A stretch of 42,913 nt of DNA from Gammaproteobacteria bacterium (GCA_013287745.1 JABDDF010000014.1:1-42913), one strand, 5' to 3'; counted from the first letter of the stretch, positions 8,565 through 18,119 are shown. Notes: generated by a model not told the origin, from the sequence alone. Translations and numbers: made by a program.

Positions 8565-9788
8565 ATGAAGAAAAATAGTTCATTGAAACTAGCTACGCTA
8601 GCTTTCATGATGGCAGGCACGGTCAATGCGGCCAGCCTGCCCGCTACGAATACTCGCATGATCATCGCGCCAACTTGTTTGCTGCAAAAAATCAATGCGC
8701 CTTATCAAACCCTAGCCACCAGCAATCAATTATCTTTAATTCAAACAGGGACAGATGCGGTTAAACAATTAATTACTGCAAAACAAAAACACGGGAAAAT
8801 TCCCTGCGGTGGTTTTAATGATGTCACTTATCGCTGGCAGCAAAGTCAAAGTAATCAGCAAAATGCGATGGCATTTTTGCAGCACTATTCAGTAAAGAAA
8901 ATCACTTTGCAGAAAAAAATATCCTATGGCATTCACTATCCTGATCAAGTCAATACCTTGTTGAAGCAAATTAATCCGACTCGCATGTGGAATTATTTAG
9001 ATATATTGACACAATATGATGATCGATCTGCTGAAACCGATACGGGTGTTGCAGCAAGCAATATGATCAAAGATGAAATAGAAGCTATCGCAAAGCAAAA
9101 TAATCGTGATGATGTTACCGTGACGCTCGTTGCCACAGGACAGTATCCGCAACCTTCTGTGGTCGTGAAGATTGGCAATTCAGATGAGCCTGGCGTCGTT
9201 ATCGGTTCTCACATGGATACGCTTGCGAGTAGTTGGTGGTATGGTTTAATGCCAGGTGCAGACGATGATGGTTCGGGTTCTGCCACTACTTTGGAAGCAG
9301 CCAATACCATTTTAAGCAGCGGCATGCATTTTAAAAAGCCCATTTATTTTATTTGGTATGCAGCAGAAGAAGAAGGATTGATTGGCTCGAGTTATGTCGT
9401 CGCTGATTTTAAAAATAAAAAGATTCCGGTTGATGCTGTTATTCAATTTGATTTAACAGGTTATGCTTATCAAAATGATCCGACCATGTATCTCATTACT
9501 GATTTTGTGAGTCCAGGCTTGACCGATTATTTGGAAAAATTGATTACAACCTATGTCAAGCAGCCGGTACATCACACGCAATGTGGTTATGCTTGCAGTG
9601 ATCATGCTTCTTGGACCTTGGATGGTTATGCTGCAGCTATACCTGCTGAAGCTGCTTTTAAAAATACCAATCCCGATATTCATTATTCTTCTGACACCAT
9701 GGATAAATTATCGATAAGCCATATGACAGATTATGCAAAGCTAGCGGTGGCATTTGCGGTGGAATTGGCTGAACCGCTGCCAGCTTAA
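8565..9788 (+). CDS. Secreted M28 family zinc aminopeptidase
   Basis: Exported metallopeptidase of family M28, similar in layout to Vibrio/Legionella leucine aminopeptidases, which remove N-terminal residues from peptides outside the cell. It has 407 residues with a signal peptide (cleavage after VNA near residue 22). The two-zinc site is complete: His in IGSHMDTL, bridging Asp in GADDDGSG, catalytic Glu in YAAEEEGL, Asp in QFDLTGY, His in DIHYSSDT. Four Cys occur in the mature part, two of them close together in QCGYACSDH, as in related enzymes with a disulfide; the DsbA-like gene 15 bases upstream may form it. The ribosome-binding site is AAGGAAA. The last codons and stop lie inside an R2-like repeat, so the C-terminus may have been set by that insertion. 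Confidence 0.9.
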   Translation: MKKNSSLKLATLAFMMAGTVNAASLPATNTRMIIAPTCLLQKINAPYQTLATSNQLSLIQTGTDAVKQLITAKQKHGKIPCGGFNDVTYRWQQSQSNQQNAMAFLQHYSVKKITLQKKISYGIHYPDQVNTLLKQINPTRMWNYLDILTQYDDRSAETDTGVAASNMIKDEIEAIAKQNNRDDVTVTLVATGQYPQPSVVVKIGNSDEPGVVIGSHMDTLASSWWYGLMPGADDDGSGSATTLEAANTILSSGMHFKKPIYFIWYAAEEEGLIGSSYVVADFKNKKIPVDAVIQFDLTGYAYQNDPTMYLITDFVSPGLTDYLEKLITTYVKQPVHHTQCGYACSDHASWTLDGYAAAIPAEAAFKNTNPDIHYSSDTMDKLSISHMTDYAKLAVAFAVELAEPLPA

Positions 9789-9808
9789 AACATGCTGGCA
9801 TGACAGGT
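9778..9808. repeat. R2 partial copy at the end of the M28 gene
   Basis: The stretch from TGCCAGC to GACAGGT matches 28 of 30 bases of the right arm of the R2 element (12931-12960), including ACATGCTGGCATGACA. It contains the stop codon of the M28 peptidase gene. Confidence 0.75.
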
Positions 9809-9817
9809 TTAAATTGG

Positions 9818-9848
9818 GCGAGTCTGGAATTTACTAGGCTCGCTTTAT
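9818..9848 (+). terminator. Hairpin terminator after the M28 peptidase
   Basis: GCGAGTCT at 9818-9825 pairs with AGGCTCGC at 9836-9843 (8 pairs, one G-T) around a 10-base loop, followed by TTTATT. It is placed 29 bases after the M28 stop codon and before the separate Kdo hydroxylase gene. Confidence 0.6.
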
Positions 9849-9897
9849 TAACCTAGGTAGAATAAGCTCTATACTCAACTGAGATAGAGCTTTTACG

Positions 9898-10773
9898 ATG
9901 CTAAAAACATTTTCAACCCAGCAATGGAATGAACATTTCCCCGATTCAGCTCAACAGCAAGCGATTCATAGCTTAGAAAATGGCCATATTCTTTATTTTC
10001 CTGAATTAGCATTTAGTTTATCTGCGGAAGAACAAGTCTTTCTCTCACCCGATTATGCTGACCCGCATGCTAAAAACATTAGTTATCAAGCTGCACAGGG
10101 AAGATTATGGGGTGTACAGCACTTAACAGATGAACAACATGCTCAATTGAAAACCATGTTGGATCGTTTTTCACGTTATGCATTTGAACTGATTCATGGA
10201 TTATTACCGCGCTATGCTCAACAATTAAAGATTGGCCGCACTAGTTTTAGGCCGGTACAAATCGCTGGACGCAAAACTTCTTATCGAAAAGATGATAAAC
10301 GTTTACACGTCGATGCCTTTCCTTCGGCACCAAATCAAGGCCAACGTATTTTACGCGTATTTTGTAATATTAACCCGAATGGTGAAGATCGCGTATGGCG
10401 AATAGGCGAACCCTTTGAGCAAGTAGCCAATAAATTTTTATTGCAATGCAGCAAACCGCTGCCTGGTATTGCTGCCCTATTACGCTTATTCAAAATTACA
10501 AAAAGCTATCGCAGCCCCTATGATCATTACATGCTGCAAATACATGATCGTATGAAAGCAGATGATGATTATCAAAAAAATGCGGCCCAGGAAGAAATAC
10601 ATTTTCCACCGCATAGCACGTGGATAGTGCAGACTGATCATGTTTCACATGCCGCGATGAGGGGACAGCATGTGTTAGAACAAACTTTTTATTTACCGGT
10701 GAAAGCGATGAAGGATGAGTCGCAGTCACCGTTGAGGGTGTTGGAGAGATTGTTGAAGCAGAGGTTGGTTTAG
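9898..10773 (+). CDS. kdoO: Kdo hydroxylase (lipid A inner-core modification)
   Basis: Fe(II)/2-oxoglutarate-dependent dioxygenase of the KdoO family, which hydroxylates Kdo at C3 in lipopolysaccharide to give Ko, known from Burkholderia, Yersinia and Legionella relatives. It has 291 residues with no signal peptide. The HxD iron motif is in RLHVDAFPSAP near residue 139, an Arg-rich stretch QGQRILRVFCNINP follows, and candidate distal His are in QTDHVSHAAMRGQHVLEQTF near 250. Family recognition rests on the overall pattern ILYFPELAF..LSP and these motifs. It is flanked by a terminator upstream and an R1 hairpin starting 8 bases after the stop. Sixteen of its last 20 sense codons end in G, unlike the rest of the gene. 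Confidence 0.85.
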   Translation: MLKTFSTQQWNEHFPDSAQQQAIHSLENGHILYFPELAFSLSAEEQVFLSPDYADPHAKNISYQAAQGRLWGVQHLTDEQHAQLKTMLDRFSRYAFELIHGLLPRYAQQLKIGRTSFRPVQIAGRKTSYRKDDKRLHVDAFPSAPNQGQRILRVFCNINPNGEDRVWRIGEPFEQVANKFLLQCSKPLPGIAALLRLFKITKSYRSPYDHYMLQIHDRMKADDDYQKNAAQEEIHFPPHSTWIVQTDHVSHAAMRGQHVLEQTFYLPVKAMKDESQSPLRVLERLLKQRLV

Positions 10774-10780
10774 GAGTGAC

Positions 10781-10886
10781 TTCGAGACGGCATGCAAAAA
10801 GCCCCTCACCCCCTGCCCCTCTCCCCTCGCAAAAAACGCTCCGGGAGAGGGGCAGGGGGTGAGGGCGCTTTTTGCGCCGTCTCGAA
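10781..10886. repeat. R1 hairpin repeat, copy b
   Basis: Long hairpin at the convergent junction of the Kdo hydroxylase and ankyrin genes. The outermost arms TTCGAGACGGC and GCCGTCTCGAA continue into CAAAAAGC / GCTTTTTG and CCCTCACCCCCTGCCCC / its complement. The loop holds CTCGCAAAAAACGCTCC, the core sequence that lies in the stem of copies a and c. It could terminate both transcripts. Confidence 0.88.
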
Positions 10887-10920
10887 AGGTTTACACAATC
10901 ATGCTGCACCATTCCTCAGC

Positions 10921-11901
10921 TTATCTTCTCAATGTAATAGCCTGTTGCTCAGGATTATATTTCGCCTTCAATTCTTCCCACAATGCTTGAATAGCAGCAT
11001 GATTCTTATTTGTAATCACCTTGCTACTATGAGTAATCGTTTCGGTAAAATACGGCAATTCTCTTAAATTATTTTGCTGTTCTGACGTACATTCACTAAG
11101 ATGTGTCATCAAACCAGCATATAGCGTATTAGCAATAAACATTTTTTTCACTTCTTGCACTTCTGGTGCATCGCTATCCTTAAGAGGTTCGACCAAAAAA
11201 GGAAAGAGTTCAATCCCTCTAGCAGCAGTTGTCATAAAAGCACGCGCTTCCATTTGCGAAATATTTGCCTTAACAATTTCATCAAATAAAGAAGCGCTAT
11301 TCGCTTGAGCCAAAAATTCTTTAAGCTGTTTTACTTGCTCATTTTCATGAATGACCATCATATCTCCGTAATAAGGAAGCATTAGCATATCTTCACGAAA
11401 TAGGGTTACCAGCCTATATGAAGATTCATTTCCTTCTATTCTCGAGATATAAGTCAAAGCATAGGTCGTTCCATCTGCCAAATTTTCGACTCCAGCTGCC
11501 TCTTTTGAAAGTTCATCTTTATCTAGAATTTCAATATCTTCCTCAAAAGCGGAAATATAAGGCAAATCAGGAAGTGAAATATCAGAAGCAGAAAAATATT
11601 TATCACATAAAGCATTGCAATGCGCTTCTGAAAGCATCTCTTTTATCTCAGCTGAATTCGTTTTTTGATAAGGTGTGAGACCATTTAATGCAACGGGATT
11701 AATTGCATGACCCTTTTCTAATAAAAACTCACACAGTACTTTGTCGTCATTTTCTGCAGCAAAATGCAATAAACTTAAACCCTGTGATGTCGTTTTAGCC
11801 TTAATCAAGTCAGCGTTTCTATCAAGCAATCCGCTTACTTCACCTATATTTTTTTCTTGTGCAGCCGCTAAAATAGCAAGACGATCAGTATTACTAAACA
11901 T
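10921..11901 (-). CDS. Ankyrin-repeat protein, candidate secreted effector
   Basis: Protein of 326 residues with no signal peptide. The N-terminal third has ankyrin-type helices: a degenerate first repeat (residues 8-38), a clear repeat with LSLLHFAAENDDKVLCEFLL (about 42-66) and a partial one starting NGLTPYQ (about 73). The remaining 240 residues are mostly helical-looking, acidic and not recognised. Ankyrin proteins of this kind are often type IV (Dot/Icm) effectors in Legionellales, but no secretion signal can be read with confidence. The start has GAGGAG upstream. It lies 25 bases after truB on the same strand, where rpsO is usually found, and converges on the R1 hairpin. Function unknown beyond likely protein-protein binding. 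Confidence 0.75.
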   Translation of the reverse strand: MFSNTDRLAILAAAQEKNIGEVSGLLDRNADLIKAKTTSQGLSLLHFAAENDDKVLCEFLLEKGHAINPVALNGLTPYQKTNSAEIKEMLSEAHCNALCDKYFSASDISLPDLPYISAFEEDIEILDKDELSKEAAGVENLADGTTYALTYISRIEGNESSYRLVTLFREDMLMLPYYGDMMVIHENEQVKQLKEFLAQANSASLFDEIVKANISQMEARAFMTTAARGIELFPFLVEPLKDSDAPEVQEVKKMFIANTLYAGLMTHLSECTSEQQNNLRELPYFTETITHSSKVITNKNHAAIQALWEELKAKYNPEQQAITLRR

Positions 11902-11926
11902 AATAACTCCTCAAATATAATTATAA

Positions 11927-12826
11927 TTACATCACTCGCAAACGATAGGGCTTGACCCGACCATCTGCAAGCACTTCACCAATACCTAAAAATTTTCCGC
12001 TTTCATCTAGCAAACGCACCAGTGAATAGGGTGTCGACATGTTAGTACGTACCGACTGTCCTTGTTGTAAATAAAAGACAGAAGCAGTAGAAAGTTTCAC
12101 CGCTTCCAATCTTTGCACCGCTGTTTCCATCGGCAATAAACAAGCTGCCAAACCAGCCATGCCTGATTGTGCGGCTATTGTTTCAATTGATGATAGGGAA
12201 TACATGCTTGCATGCTGATAGGGTGAGACCATCATGCGGTTTAATGCTGTCACATGAGCGCCGCAAGCCAATTCACGTCCTATATCTTCAACCAAAGTAC
12301 GGACATAGGTTCCCTTGCTGCAATGCACGGTAAATGTGAATTGATTTTCTTCCAGTATTTCAAATGTCAAAGAAAATATAGTGATTTTGCGTGGCTTTCG
12401 TTCTACTTCAATGCCGCGTCTTGCTAATTTATAAAGAGGATCGCCTTGAAATTTGAGCGCTGAATACATGGGTGGAATTTGCTCGATCTCACCGACAAAT
12501 TGCTTCATCACTTTTCGAATTTGCTCTGCGTGAATATCTTGCCAAGGTTTTTCTGCAATGATTTCACCCTCACGATCACCCGTCGTCGTTTGCACGCCCA
12601 GCTTGGCTGTCACATGGTAGGATTTATCTGATTCTAATAAAAATTGTGAAAACTTAGTCGCTTCGCCAAAGCAAATAGGCAGCATGCCTGTTGCAATGGG
12701 ATCGAGGCTACCGGTATGACCTGCTTTTTTTGCATTGAACATTCGCTTGACGCGCTGCAAGGCTGCATTTGATGTCATGCCGATGGGTTTATCTAAAAGA
12801 AAGATACCGTCTATTTGTTGACGCAT
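11927..12826 (-). CDS. truB: tRNA pseudouridine-55 synthase
   Basis: TruB converts U55 to pseudouridine in the T-loop of tRNAs. It has 299 residues. The N-terminus has FLLDKPIGMTSN, and the catalytic Asp is in GSLDPIATGMLP near residue 41; YKLARRGIEVER and the RNA-binding stretch CSKGTYVRTLVEDIG are also present. A C-terminal PUA-like part follows with the expected GIGEV..DGRVKP pattern. It belongs to the minus-strand rimP-nusA-infB-rbfA-truB cluster but is separated from rbfA by 155 bases that hold the R2 inverted repeat. The start context is weak (GGATC). Confidence 0.95.
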   Translation of the reverse strand: MRQQIDGIFLLDKPIGMTSNAALQRVKRMFNAKKAGHTGSLDPIATGMLPICFGEATKFSQFLLESDKSYHVTAKLGVQTTTGDREGEIIAEKPWQDIHAEQIRKVMKQFVGEIEQIPPMYSALKFQGDPLYKLARRGIEVERKPRKITIFSLTFEILEENQFTFTVHCSKGTYVRTLVEDIGRELACGAHVTALNRMMVSPYQHASMYSLSSIETIAAQSGMAGLAACLLPMETAVQRLEAVKLSTASVFYLQQGQSVRTNMSTPYSLVRLLDESGKFLGIGEVLADGRVKPYRLRVM

Positions 12827-12851
12827 GGGGAGTGATCCAATTTAAAGAAAC

Positions 12852-12983
12852 AAAACACTGTCATGCCAGCGGGGCTTGTCATGCCAGCATGTTTTTAGCT
12901 GGCATCCAGCTTTTCAGACAAATCCCTGGATGCCAGCTAAAAACATGCTGGCATGACAAGCCCCGCTGGCATGACAGTGTTTT
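12852..12983. repeat. R2 element: perfect 58-base inverted repeat
   Basis: Two exactly complementary 58-base arms, 12852-12909 and 12926-12983, flank a 16-base loop (12910-12925). The arms contain TGTCATGCCAGCGGGGC and GCATGTTTTTAGCTGGCATC. It lies between rbfA and truB on the same strand, and two bases of the rbfA stop codon (12982-12984) fall in the right arm. A diverged single-arm copy is at 9778-9808. Complete identity of the arms suggests recent insertion or selection for the hairpin. No open frame lies within it. Confidence 0.95.
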
Positions 12984-13341
12984 ATTTCTCAGATTTTTTC
13001 ATCGCTGAATCAATTAAAGTAGAAATACGAAATCCTCTTGCGGTAGATTCATCATAGACAAATTTCAACTCAGGCGCGATACGCAATTTAACACGCTGCG
13101 CAAGTTGATAACGCAAGGCTTTGGCATTTTGATTCAAGGATTTAATGATTTGTTTTATCTTTTTTTCATCATCTGCTAATACAGTCACATAGACTTTGGC
13201 ATAGGAAAGATCGCGGCTCATTTCTACACCGGTCACTGTCACTAATCGAAAATCATCTTCAGCCACTTGCAATAGTAATTGTGCCAGTGTTTTTTGAATA
13301 AGATCAGCAACACGCTGAGTACGATCAAAGCCTCGCTTCAT
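12982..13341 (-). CDS. rbfA: Ribosome-binding factor A
   Basis: RbfA binds the 30S subunit near helix 1 of 16S rRNA and is needed for late maturation and cold adaptation. It has 119 residues, the usual length, with a single KH-like domain. Recognisable parts are the N-terminal RGFDRTQRVADLIQ, VTVTGVEMSRDLSYAKVYVTV and RYQLAQRVKLRIAPELKFVYD. It starts 3 bases after the infB stop codon, so translation is probably coupled. Its C-terminus ends at the border of the R2 inverted repeat, which supplies part of the stop codon. Confidence 0.95.
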   Translation of the reverse strand: MKRGFDRTQRVADLIQKTLAQLLLQVAEDDFRLVTVTGVEMSRDLSYAKVYVTVLADDEKKIKQIIKSLNQNAKALRYQLAQRVKLRIAPELKFVYDESTARGFRISTLIDSAMKKSEK

Positions 13342-13344
13342 CGT

Positions 13345-15918
13345 TTAAATCTCGCGTTTAACTTCAATCTTTTCGAATACTTCAATTTGATCGCCTGTTT
13401 TGATGTCATTATAATTTCTAACTGCAATACCGCATTCCATGCCATGTCTAACTTCAGCAACGTCATCTTTGAAACGACGTAAGGATTCTAATGAGCCTTC
13501 AAAAATCACCACATTATCACGCAGTACGCGTATAGGATAATTACGCTTCACATTGCCTTCAATCACCATACAGCCAGCAACCGCACCCGTTTTCGATGAA
13601 CGGAAAACTTCGCGCACTTGTGCAAGACCAAGAACACGTTCTTGGAAGACTGGCGCCAAGGCACCGCTAATGGCTTTCTTCACCTGATTAATGACATCGT
13701 AAATAATATTGTAGTAATAAACATCGACGCTATTGGTTTCCATTAATTTACGTGCTTCAGTATTTGCACGCACATTAAAGGCAATGATGATAGCCTTGGA
13801 TGCGATGGCTAAATTCACATCGCTTTCATTAATACCGCCAATATTACTCGATAAAATAGCGACTTTTACTTCATCATTGGATAATTCAGCCAATGCCTGT
13901 TTTAAAGCTTCAACGGATCCTTGCACATCTGCTTTCAAAATAAGATTTAAAGCTGTTGAAGATTTTTCATTTTCAATACGTTGGAGGAAATCTTCCAGCT
14001 TAGGTGCTTGACGAGCCAACTTAACTTGACGCGCCTTGGCTTGGCGAAATAATGCAACTTCACGCGCACGTTTTTCATTGGGTGTAACAATGAAGTCATC
14101 ACCTGCTTGCGGCACCATAGAAAGGCCTAATACTTCAACAGGAATTGAAGGACCCGCACTTTCAATGGGACGGCCATTTTCATCAAATAAGGCGCGGATA
14201 CGGCCATATTCCAAACCTGCAAGAATAATATCACCCTTATTCAAGGTACCTTGCTGAACTAAGACACTCATCACTGCACCGCGGCCACGATCTAAACGTG
14301 ATTCGATGACAACACCACGAGCAGGACAATTGCTAACCGCTTTTAGCTCTAATACTTCTGCTTGTACTAAAACAGAATCTAATAAACCATCAACACCTGT
14401 GCCAAGCTTTGCGGAAATGGGCACAAACATGGTGTCGCCGCCCCATTCTTCTGGGATGAGACCATGATTGGATAATTCTGTTTTGAGGCGATCTGTATCA
14501 ATGCCAGGTTTATCCATTTTATTAACTGCGACAACAATAGGCACCTTGGCTGCTTTTGCATGCTGAATCGCTTCAATGGTTTGCGGCATCACCCCATCAT
14601 CCGCTGCCACCACCAGAACGACGATATCTGTTAATTTGGCACCACGTGCACGCATGGCCGTAAAGGCAGCATGGCCTGGTGTATCAAGGAAGGTAATCGT
14701 TCCTTTGTCAGTTTGTACGTGATAAGCACCAATATGCTGAGTAATACCACCTGCTTCAGAGGCTGCTACCTTAGTTCGTCGAATATAATCGAGCAAGGTT
14801 GTTTTGCCATGGTCAACGTGACCCATGATAGTAATAACGGGAGGACGACCATGCGTTTCACCTTGAATTTCCAAGGTCTTAGCCAAGTCTTCTTCAATGG
14901 CATCTGAACTAACCAATTTTGCCTTATGTCCCAATTCTTCCACTAATAAGACAGCGGTATCTCGATCAATTTCTTGATTAATGGTCGCTATTACACCCAT
15001 TTTCATTAAAATCTTAATGAGTTCAGCCGCTTTAACTGACATTCTTTGTGCTAGATCAGCAAGGAGAATGGATTCAGGAATTTCAACTTCATAAATTTTT
15101 GGCGTAACTGGCTTGGTAAAGGCTTGTACTCTAACTTTCACATGTCCATGGAGACGATGCTTACCCCCTTTACGCAAGGCAGTATCTGAATCATCATCAT
15201 CGGTTTTTAATACACGACTTAAATCAGTGCCTCGAGTTAATAAGGTTTCAAACGTTCGTTCATTACTGTCACGCGAAGTATGACGTGATTTCTTCTTCTT
15301 TTTCTGTTTCTCACCTTCACTTTCTTCTTCAAGAAGAAAACGCTGCTTATCCTTACGCTTAGCATTCTTAGCTTTTTCTTCGCTTGATTCTTCTACTACT
15401 TCAGGTGCAGCAACCGCAGCAACTTCTTCTGTAACAGAAATTTCAGGTTCAAGAATGATCTCCACCATATCTGCCGCGATAGGCGCGGTTTCAACTGAAG
15501 TTTGCGAAACTGAATTTTCTACGCTAGCTTGTTCTGCCGATTCAACTGAAGTATCTGCATCTAGTGCTTCCGTTTTTTCTCCCTCTATTGCCCGTTTTAC
15601 ATAGGTACGTTTTTTACGGACTTGGATACTCACTGTTTTACTAGCAGCACCACGGCTTCCGCCTAATTTAATTTCGCTTGTTCTTGCACGGCGTACCACG
15701 ATTTTTTCTGGTGCCGCATCATGTTTTGCACCATGATGCTGCTGCAGATAGCGCAATAATTTTTGTTTCTGCTCTTCACTAATCAAATCAGTTGCACGCG
15801 TCAAAGGAATGCCTGCATCGTTGAATTGCATCAACACGCGATCGAGTGGCGCGCCGATATCATCGGCAAATTGTTGGACGCTTATAGCTTCATCGGCATC
15901 TTTTACGACTTTATTCAT
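13345..15918 (-). CDS. infB: Translation initiation factor IF-2
   Basis: IF-2 is the GTPase that places initiator tRNA in the ribosomal P site. It has 857 residues. The N-terminal IF2_N domain (residues 1-60) is followed by a charged low-complexity linker (about 90-230) with a run of Lys-rich sequence ([13 protein letters not shown]), then a second IF2_N-type segment ([20 protein letters not shown]), the GTP-binding domain with [15 protein letters not shown] near 365, DTPGHAAF and NKMDKPG, and domains II-IV ending in [15 protein letters not shown]. It sits 8 bases after nusA and 3 before rbfA in the conserved operon, matching the initiator tRNA gene at the head of the cluster. Confidence 0.97.
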   Translation of the reverse strand: MNKVVKDADEAISVQQFADDIGAPLDRVLMQFNDAGIPLTRATDLISEEQKQKLLRYLQQHHGAKHDAAPEKIVVRRARTSEIKLGGSRGAASKTVSIQVRKKRTYVKRAIEGEKTEALDADTSVESAEQASVENSVSQTSVETAPIAADMVEIILEPEISVTEEVAAVAAPEVVEESSEEKAKNAKRKDKQRFLLEEESEGEKQKKKKKSRHTSRDSNERTFETLLTRGTDLSRVLKTDDDDSDTALRKGGKHRLHGHVKVRVQAFTKPVTPKIYEVEIPESILLADLAQRMSVKAAELIKILMKMGVIATINQEIDRDTAVLLVEELGHKAKLVSSDAIEEDLAKTLEIQGETHGRPPVITIMGHVDHGKTTLLDYIRRTKVAASEAGGITQHIGAYHVQTDKGTITFLDTPGHAAFTAMRARGAKLTDIVVLVVAADDGVMPQTIEAIQHAKAAKVPIVVAVNKMDKPGIDTDRLKTELSNHGLIPEEWGGDTMFVPISAKLGTGVDGLLDSVLVQAEVLELKAVSNCPARGVVIESRLDRGRGAVMSVLVQQGTLNKGDIILAGLEYGRIRALFDENGRPIESAGPSIPVEVLGLSMVPQAGDDFIVTPNEKRAREVALFRQAKARQVKLARQAPKLEDFLQRIENEKSSTALNLILKADVQGSVEALKQALAELSNDEVKVAILSSNIGGINESDVNLAIASKAIIIAFNVRANTEARKLMETNSVDVYYYNIIYDVINQVKKAISGALAPVFQERVLGLAQVREVFRSSKTGAVAGCMVIEGNVKRNYPIRVLRDNVVIFEGSLESLRRFKDDVAEVRHGMECGIAVRNYNDIKTGDQIEVFEKIEVKREI

Positions 15919-15926
15919 TCCACGTC

Positions 15927-17417
15927 CTATTCATTAAACCAAATTTTACGAGCTGTCATAATAAGCTTGGCAGCCTTAGCTTCATTCATATCTTCAACTT
16001 CTAATAAATCATCCACTGATTGTTCCGCTAAATCTTCCCGCGTCACAATACCATGGCCAGCCAGCGTATAGGCAGTATGTTTATCCATGCCTTCCATTTC
16101 TAATAAGTCTTTAGCTGGCTCTACTTCCAAGGCTTGTTCTTGCGCAATAGCCTGGGTCAATAAGGCAGCCTTTGCGCGCTCCCGCAAAGTATTTACTAGC
16201 GTCTGATCAAAGCCATCAATTTCCAATAATTCTTGCACGGGAACATAGGCGATTTCTTCCAAAGAAGAAAAACCTTCTTCTGTTAAAATTTGCGCGGCTT
16301 GTTCATCTATGCCTAATTTCTCTTGGAAGAGTCTAAAAACTTTTTCACCTTCTGCATTTGATTTTGCCTGCGCTTCTTCTTCTGTCATCACATTCAAGGT
16401 CCAGCCCGTTAACTCACTGGCTAATTTTACATTTTGACCATGACGGCCAATGGCCTGTGATAATTGATCTGCTTTGACCGCAATATCCATGGTATGACTA
16501 TCTTCATCAACAACAATAGAGGCAACTTCTGCTGGCGCCATGGCATTAATGACGAGCTGGGCAGGATTATCATCCCACAATACAATATCAATACGCTCAC
16601 CACACAATTCCCCAGAAACAGCCTGTACTCGCGCGCCACGCATACCAACGCAGGCGCCGATAGGATCAATACGGCCATCATTTGTTTTAACGGCAATCTT
16701 CGCTCGTGAACCAGGGTCACGTGCTGCCGCTTTAATTTCAATCAATTCTTCGCCAATTTCCGGCACTTCAATCTTAAATAATTCGACCAACATCTCAGAA
16801 CGTGTGCGGCTCACCAAAATCTGCGGGCTCTTAATACCTTCTGAATGTATATCGTATAAGTAACAACGGACTCTATCACCCACACGCACTGCTTCATGCG
16901 GGATCATTTCAGTACGAGACAAAATAGCTTCCGCATTACTACCTAAATCTAGCGCAATAAAGTCACGCTTGACTGCTTTGACAGTGCCCAGAATAAGTTG
17001 GCCCATTTTCTCGTGATAGGCATCGACTATTTGCGCACGTTCAGCTTCCAATACTTTTTGGATGATGACTTGCTTTGCTTTTTGCGCAGCAATACGGCCA
17101 AATTCAACGGATTCCATGGGTTCAAATACATAGCCGTCTAATTTAGCCTGGGGATCCTGTTTTTTGGCTTGGGTTAGGGTTAAGGTCGTCAAGCCATGAT
17201 CAGCTGCCTCACTTTCATCAGCTACCACCAACCAACGACGAGCGGTAGAATAATCACCCGTTTTACGGTCAATTTCTACTTTAACATCAATTTCTTCATC
17301 TGCTTTTTTCTTTGTTGCTGTCTCAAGAGCAGCTTCTATTGCCTGAAATATAACTTCTCTATCCACACCTTTTTCGTTGGATACGGCTTCAACTACGAGT
17401 AAAATTTCTTTATTCAT
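15927..17417 (-). CDS. nusA: Transcription termination/antitermination factor NusA
   Basis: NusA binds RNA polymerase and nascent RNA and modulates pausing, termination and antitermination. It has 496 residues. The N-terminal polymerase-binding domain (residues 1-130), an S1 domain starting at [17 protein letters not shown], and two KH domains ([14 protein letters not shown] and [18 protein letters not shown]) are followed by two acidic C-terminal AR repeats (about 365-425 and 440-495), as in E. coli and other gammaproteobacteria. It lies between rimP (53-base gap) and infB (8-base gap) in the usual order. Confidence 0.97.
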   Translation of the reverse strand: MNKEILLVVEAVSNEKGVDREVIFQAIEAALETATKKKADEEIDVKVEIDRKTGDYSTARRWLVVADESEAADHGLTTLTLTQAKKQDPQAKLDGYVFEPMESVEFGRIAAQKAKQVIIQKVLEAERAQIVDAYHEKMGQLILGTVKAVKRDFIALDLGSNAEAILSRTEMIPHEAVRVGDRVRCYLYDIHSEGIKSPQILVSRTRSEMLVELFKIEVPEIGEELIEIKAAARDPGSRAKIAVKTNDGRIDPIGACVGMRGARVQAVSGELCGERIDIVLWDDNPAQLVINAMAPAEVASIVVDEDSHTMDIAVKADQLSQAIGRHGQNVKLASELTGWTLNVMTEEEAQAKSNAEGEKVFRLFQEKLGIDEQAAQILTEEGFSSLEEIAYVPVQELLEIDGFDQTLVNTLRERAKAALLTQAIAQEQALEVEPAKDLLEMEGMDKHTAYTLAGHGIVTREDLAEQSVDDLLEVEDMNEAKAAKLIMTARKIWFNE

Positions 17418-17470
17418 GGCACGACCCCTTGAGAGGACTTCCGTCTTCTATTACGAGCTAGCAACAAGTT

Positions 17471-17926
17471 CTAGCCTACTAAATTAGCCTTTTCAATCGC
17501 AGCAAAAGGCAGCTTTACTTCACCTTCTACATCATCCGCTAATAGATATATCTCTTCTCCTTCCACACGCAGCAATATGCCTTTATATTGCCGCCGCTCA
17601 TTTATCGGTAATTGTAATCGAATTCTGACTTGTCTACCGATAAATTTGCTGTAATGTTTCAATTCAAATAAAGGCCGATCTATGCCTGGAGATGATACTT
17701 CCAGGATATATCGCCCTTGAATCATATCTTCAACATCCAACATGGCGCTGACTTGCCGGCTAACACGCGAACAGTCATCTATGGTAATCCCAGTAGGCAT
17801 ATCGATATAAAGTCGAAACACCATTTGCCTGCCCTGTGACAGTAATTCACCGCCAACTAGCTCGCAGCCCATTGAGCTGATTAACTTTTCTAACCGCTCA
17901 AGCAAGGCGGGATTAATCTTTCCCAT
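17471..17926 (-). CDS. rimP: Ribosome maturation factor RimP
   Basis: RimP helps assemble the 30S subunit. It has 151 residues, the family length. The N-terminal alpha/beta domain has ISSMGCELVGGELLSQGR and DDCSRVSRQVSAMLD; the ISSPGIDRPL-type signature appears here as EVSSPGIDRPLFELKHY; a C-terminal SH3-like domain ends at EKANLVG. It is the first protein gene after the initiator tRNA and its terminator and is followed by nusA, the classical metY-rimP-nusA arrangement. Confidence 0.95.
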   Translation of the reverse strand: MGKINPALLERLEKLISSMGCELVGGELLSQGRQMVFRLYIDMPTGITIDDCSRVSRQVSAMLDVEDMIQGRYILEVSSPGIDRPLFELKHYSKFIGRQVRIRLQLPINERRQYKGILLRVEGEEIYLLADDVEGEVKLPFAAIEKANLVG

Positions 17927-17960
17927 GACACCAGACCTTTAACTATCTTGCCCCATAAAC

Positions 17961-17985
17961 AAAAAACCCCATAAGGGGTCTTTGT
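17961..17985 (-). terminator. Rho-independent terminator after the initiator tRNA
   Basis: On the minus strand, ACCCC pairs with GGGGT around a TTAT loop and is followed by TTTTTTG. It lies 17-40 bases after the tRNA CCA end and before rimP, so it may separate or attenuate readthrough from the tRNA promoter into the rimP operon. Confidence 0.75.
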
Positions 17986-18001
17986 TTTTGTTGCCTGTAT
18001 T

Positions 18002-18078
<77 letters not shown>

Positions 18079-18090
18079 GTAACGGCCGTT

Positions 18091-18119
18091 ATTTTATGCG
18101 ATATTGCTAAAACGGGCAA
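18091..18119 (-). promoter_or_regulatory. Promoter of the initiator tRNA gene
   Basis: On the minus strand, TTGCCC (18114-18119) and TAAAAT (18091-18096) are 17 bases apart. The mature tRNA starts 13 bases after the -10. The stretch AACGGCCGTT just after the -10 is GC-rich, as in stringently controlled tRNA promoters. Confidence 0.65.

Noticed and set aside
10496-10912. Frames reading through the R1b hairpin, including LPLSRSVFCEGRGAGGEG
   Set aside because: They are products of the repeat and antisense to the Kdo hydroxylase; no ribosome-binding site or family.
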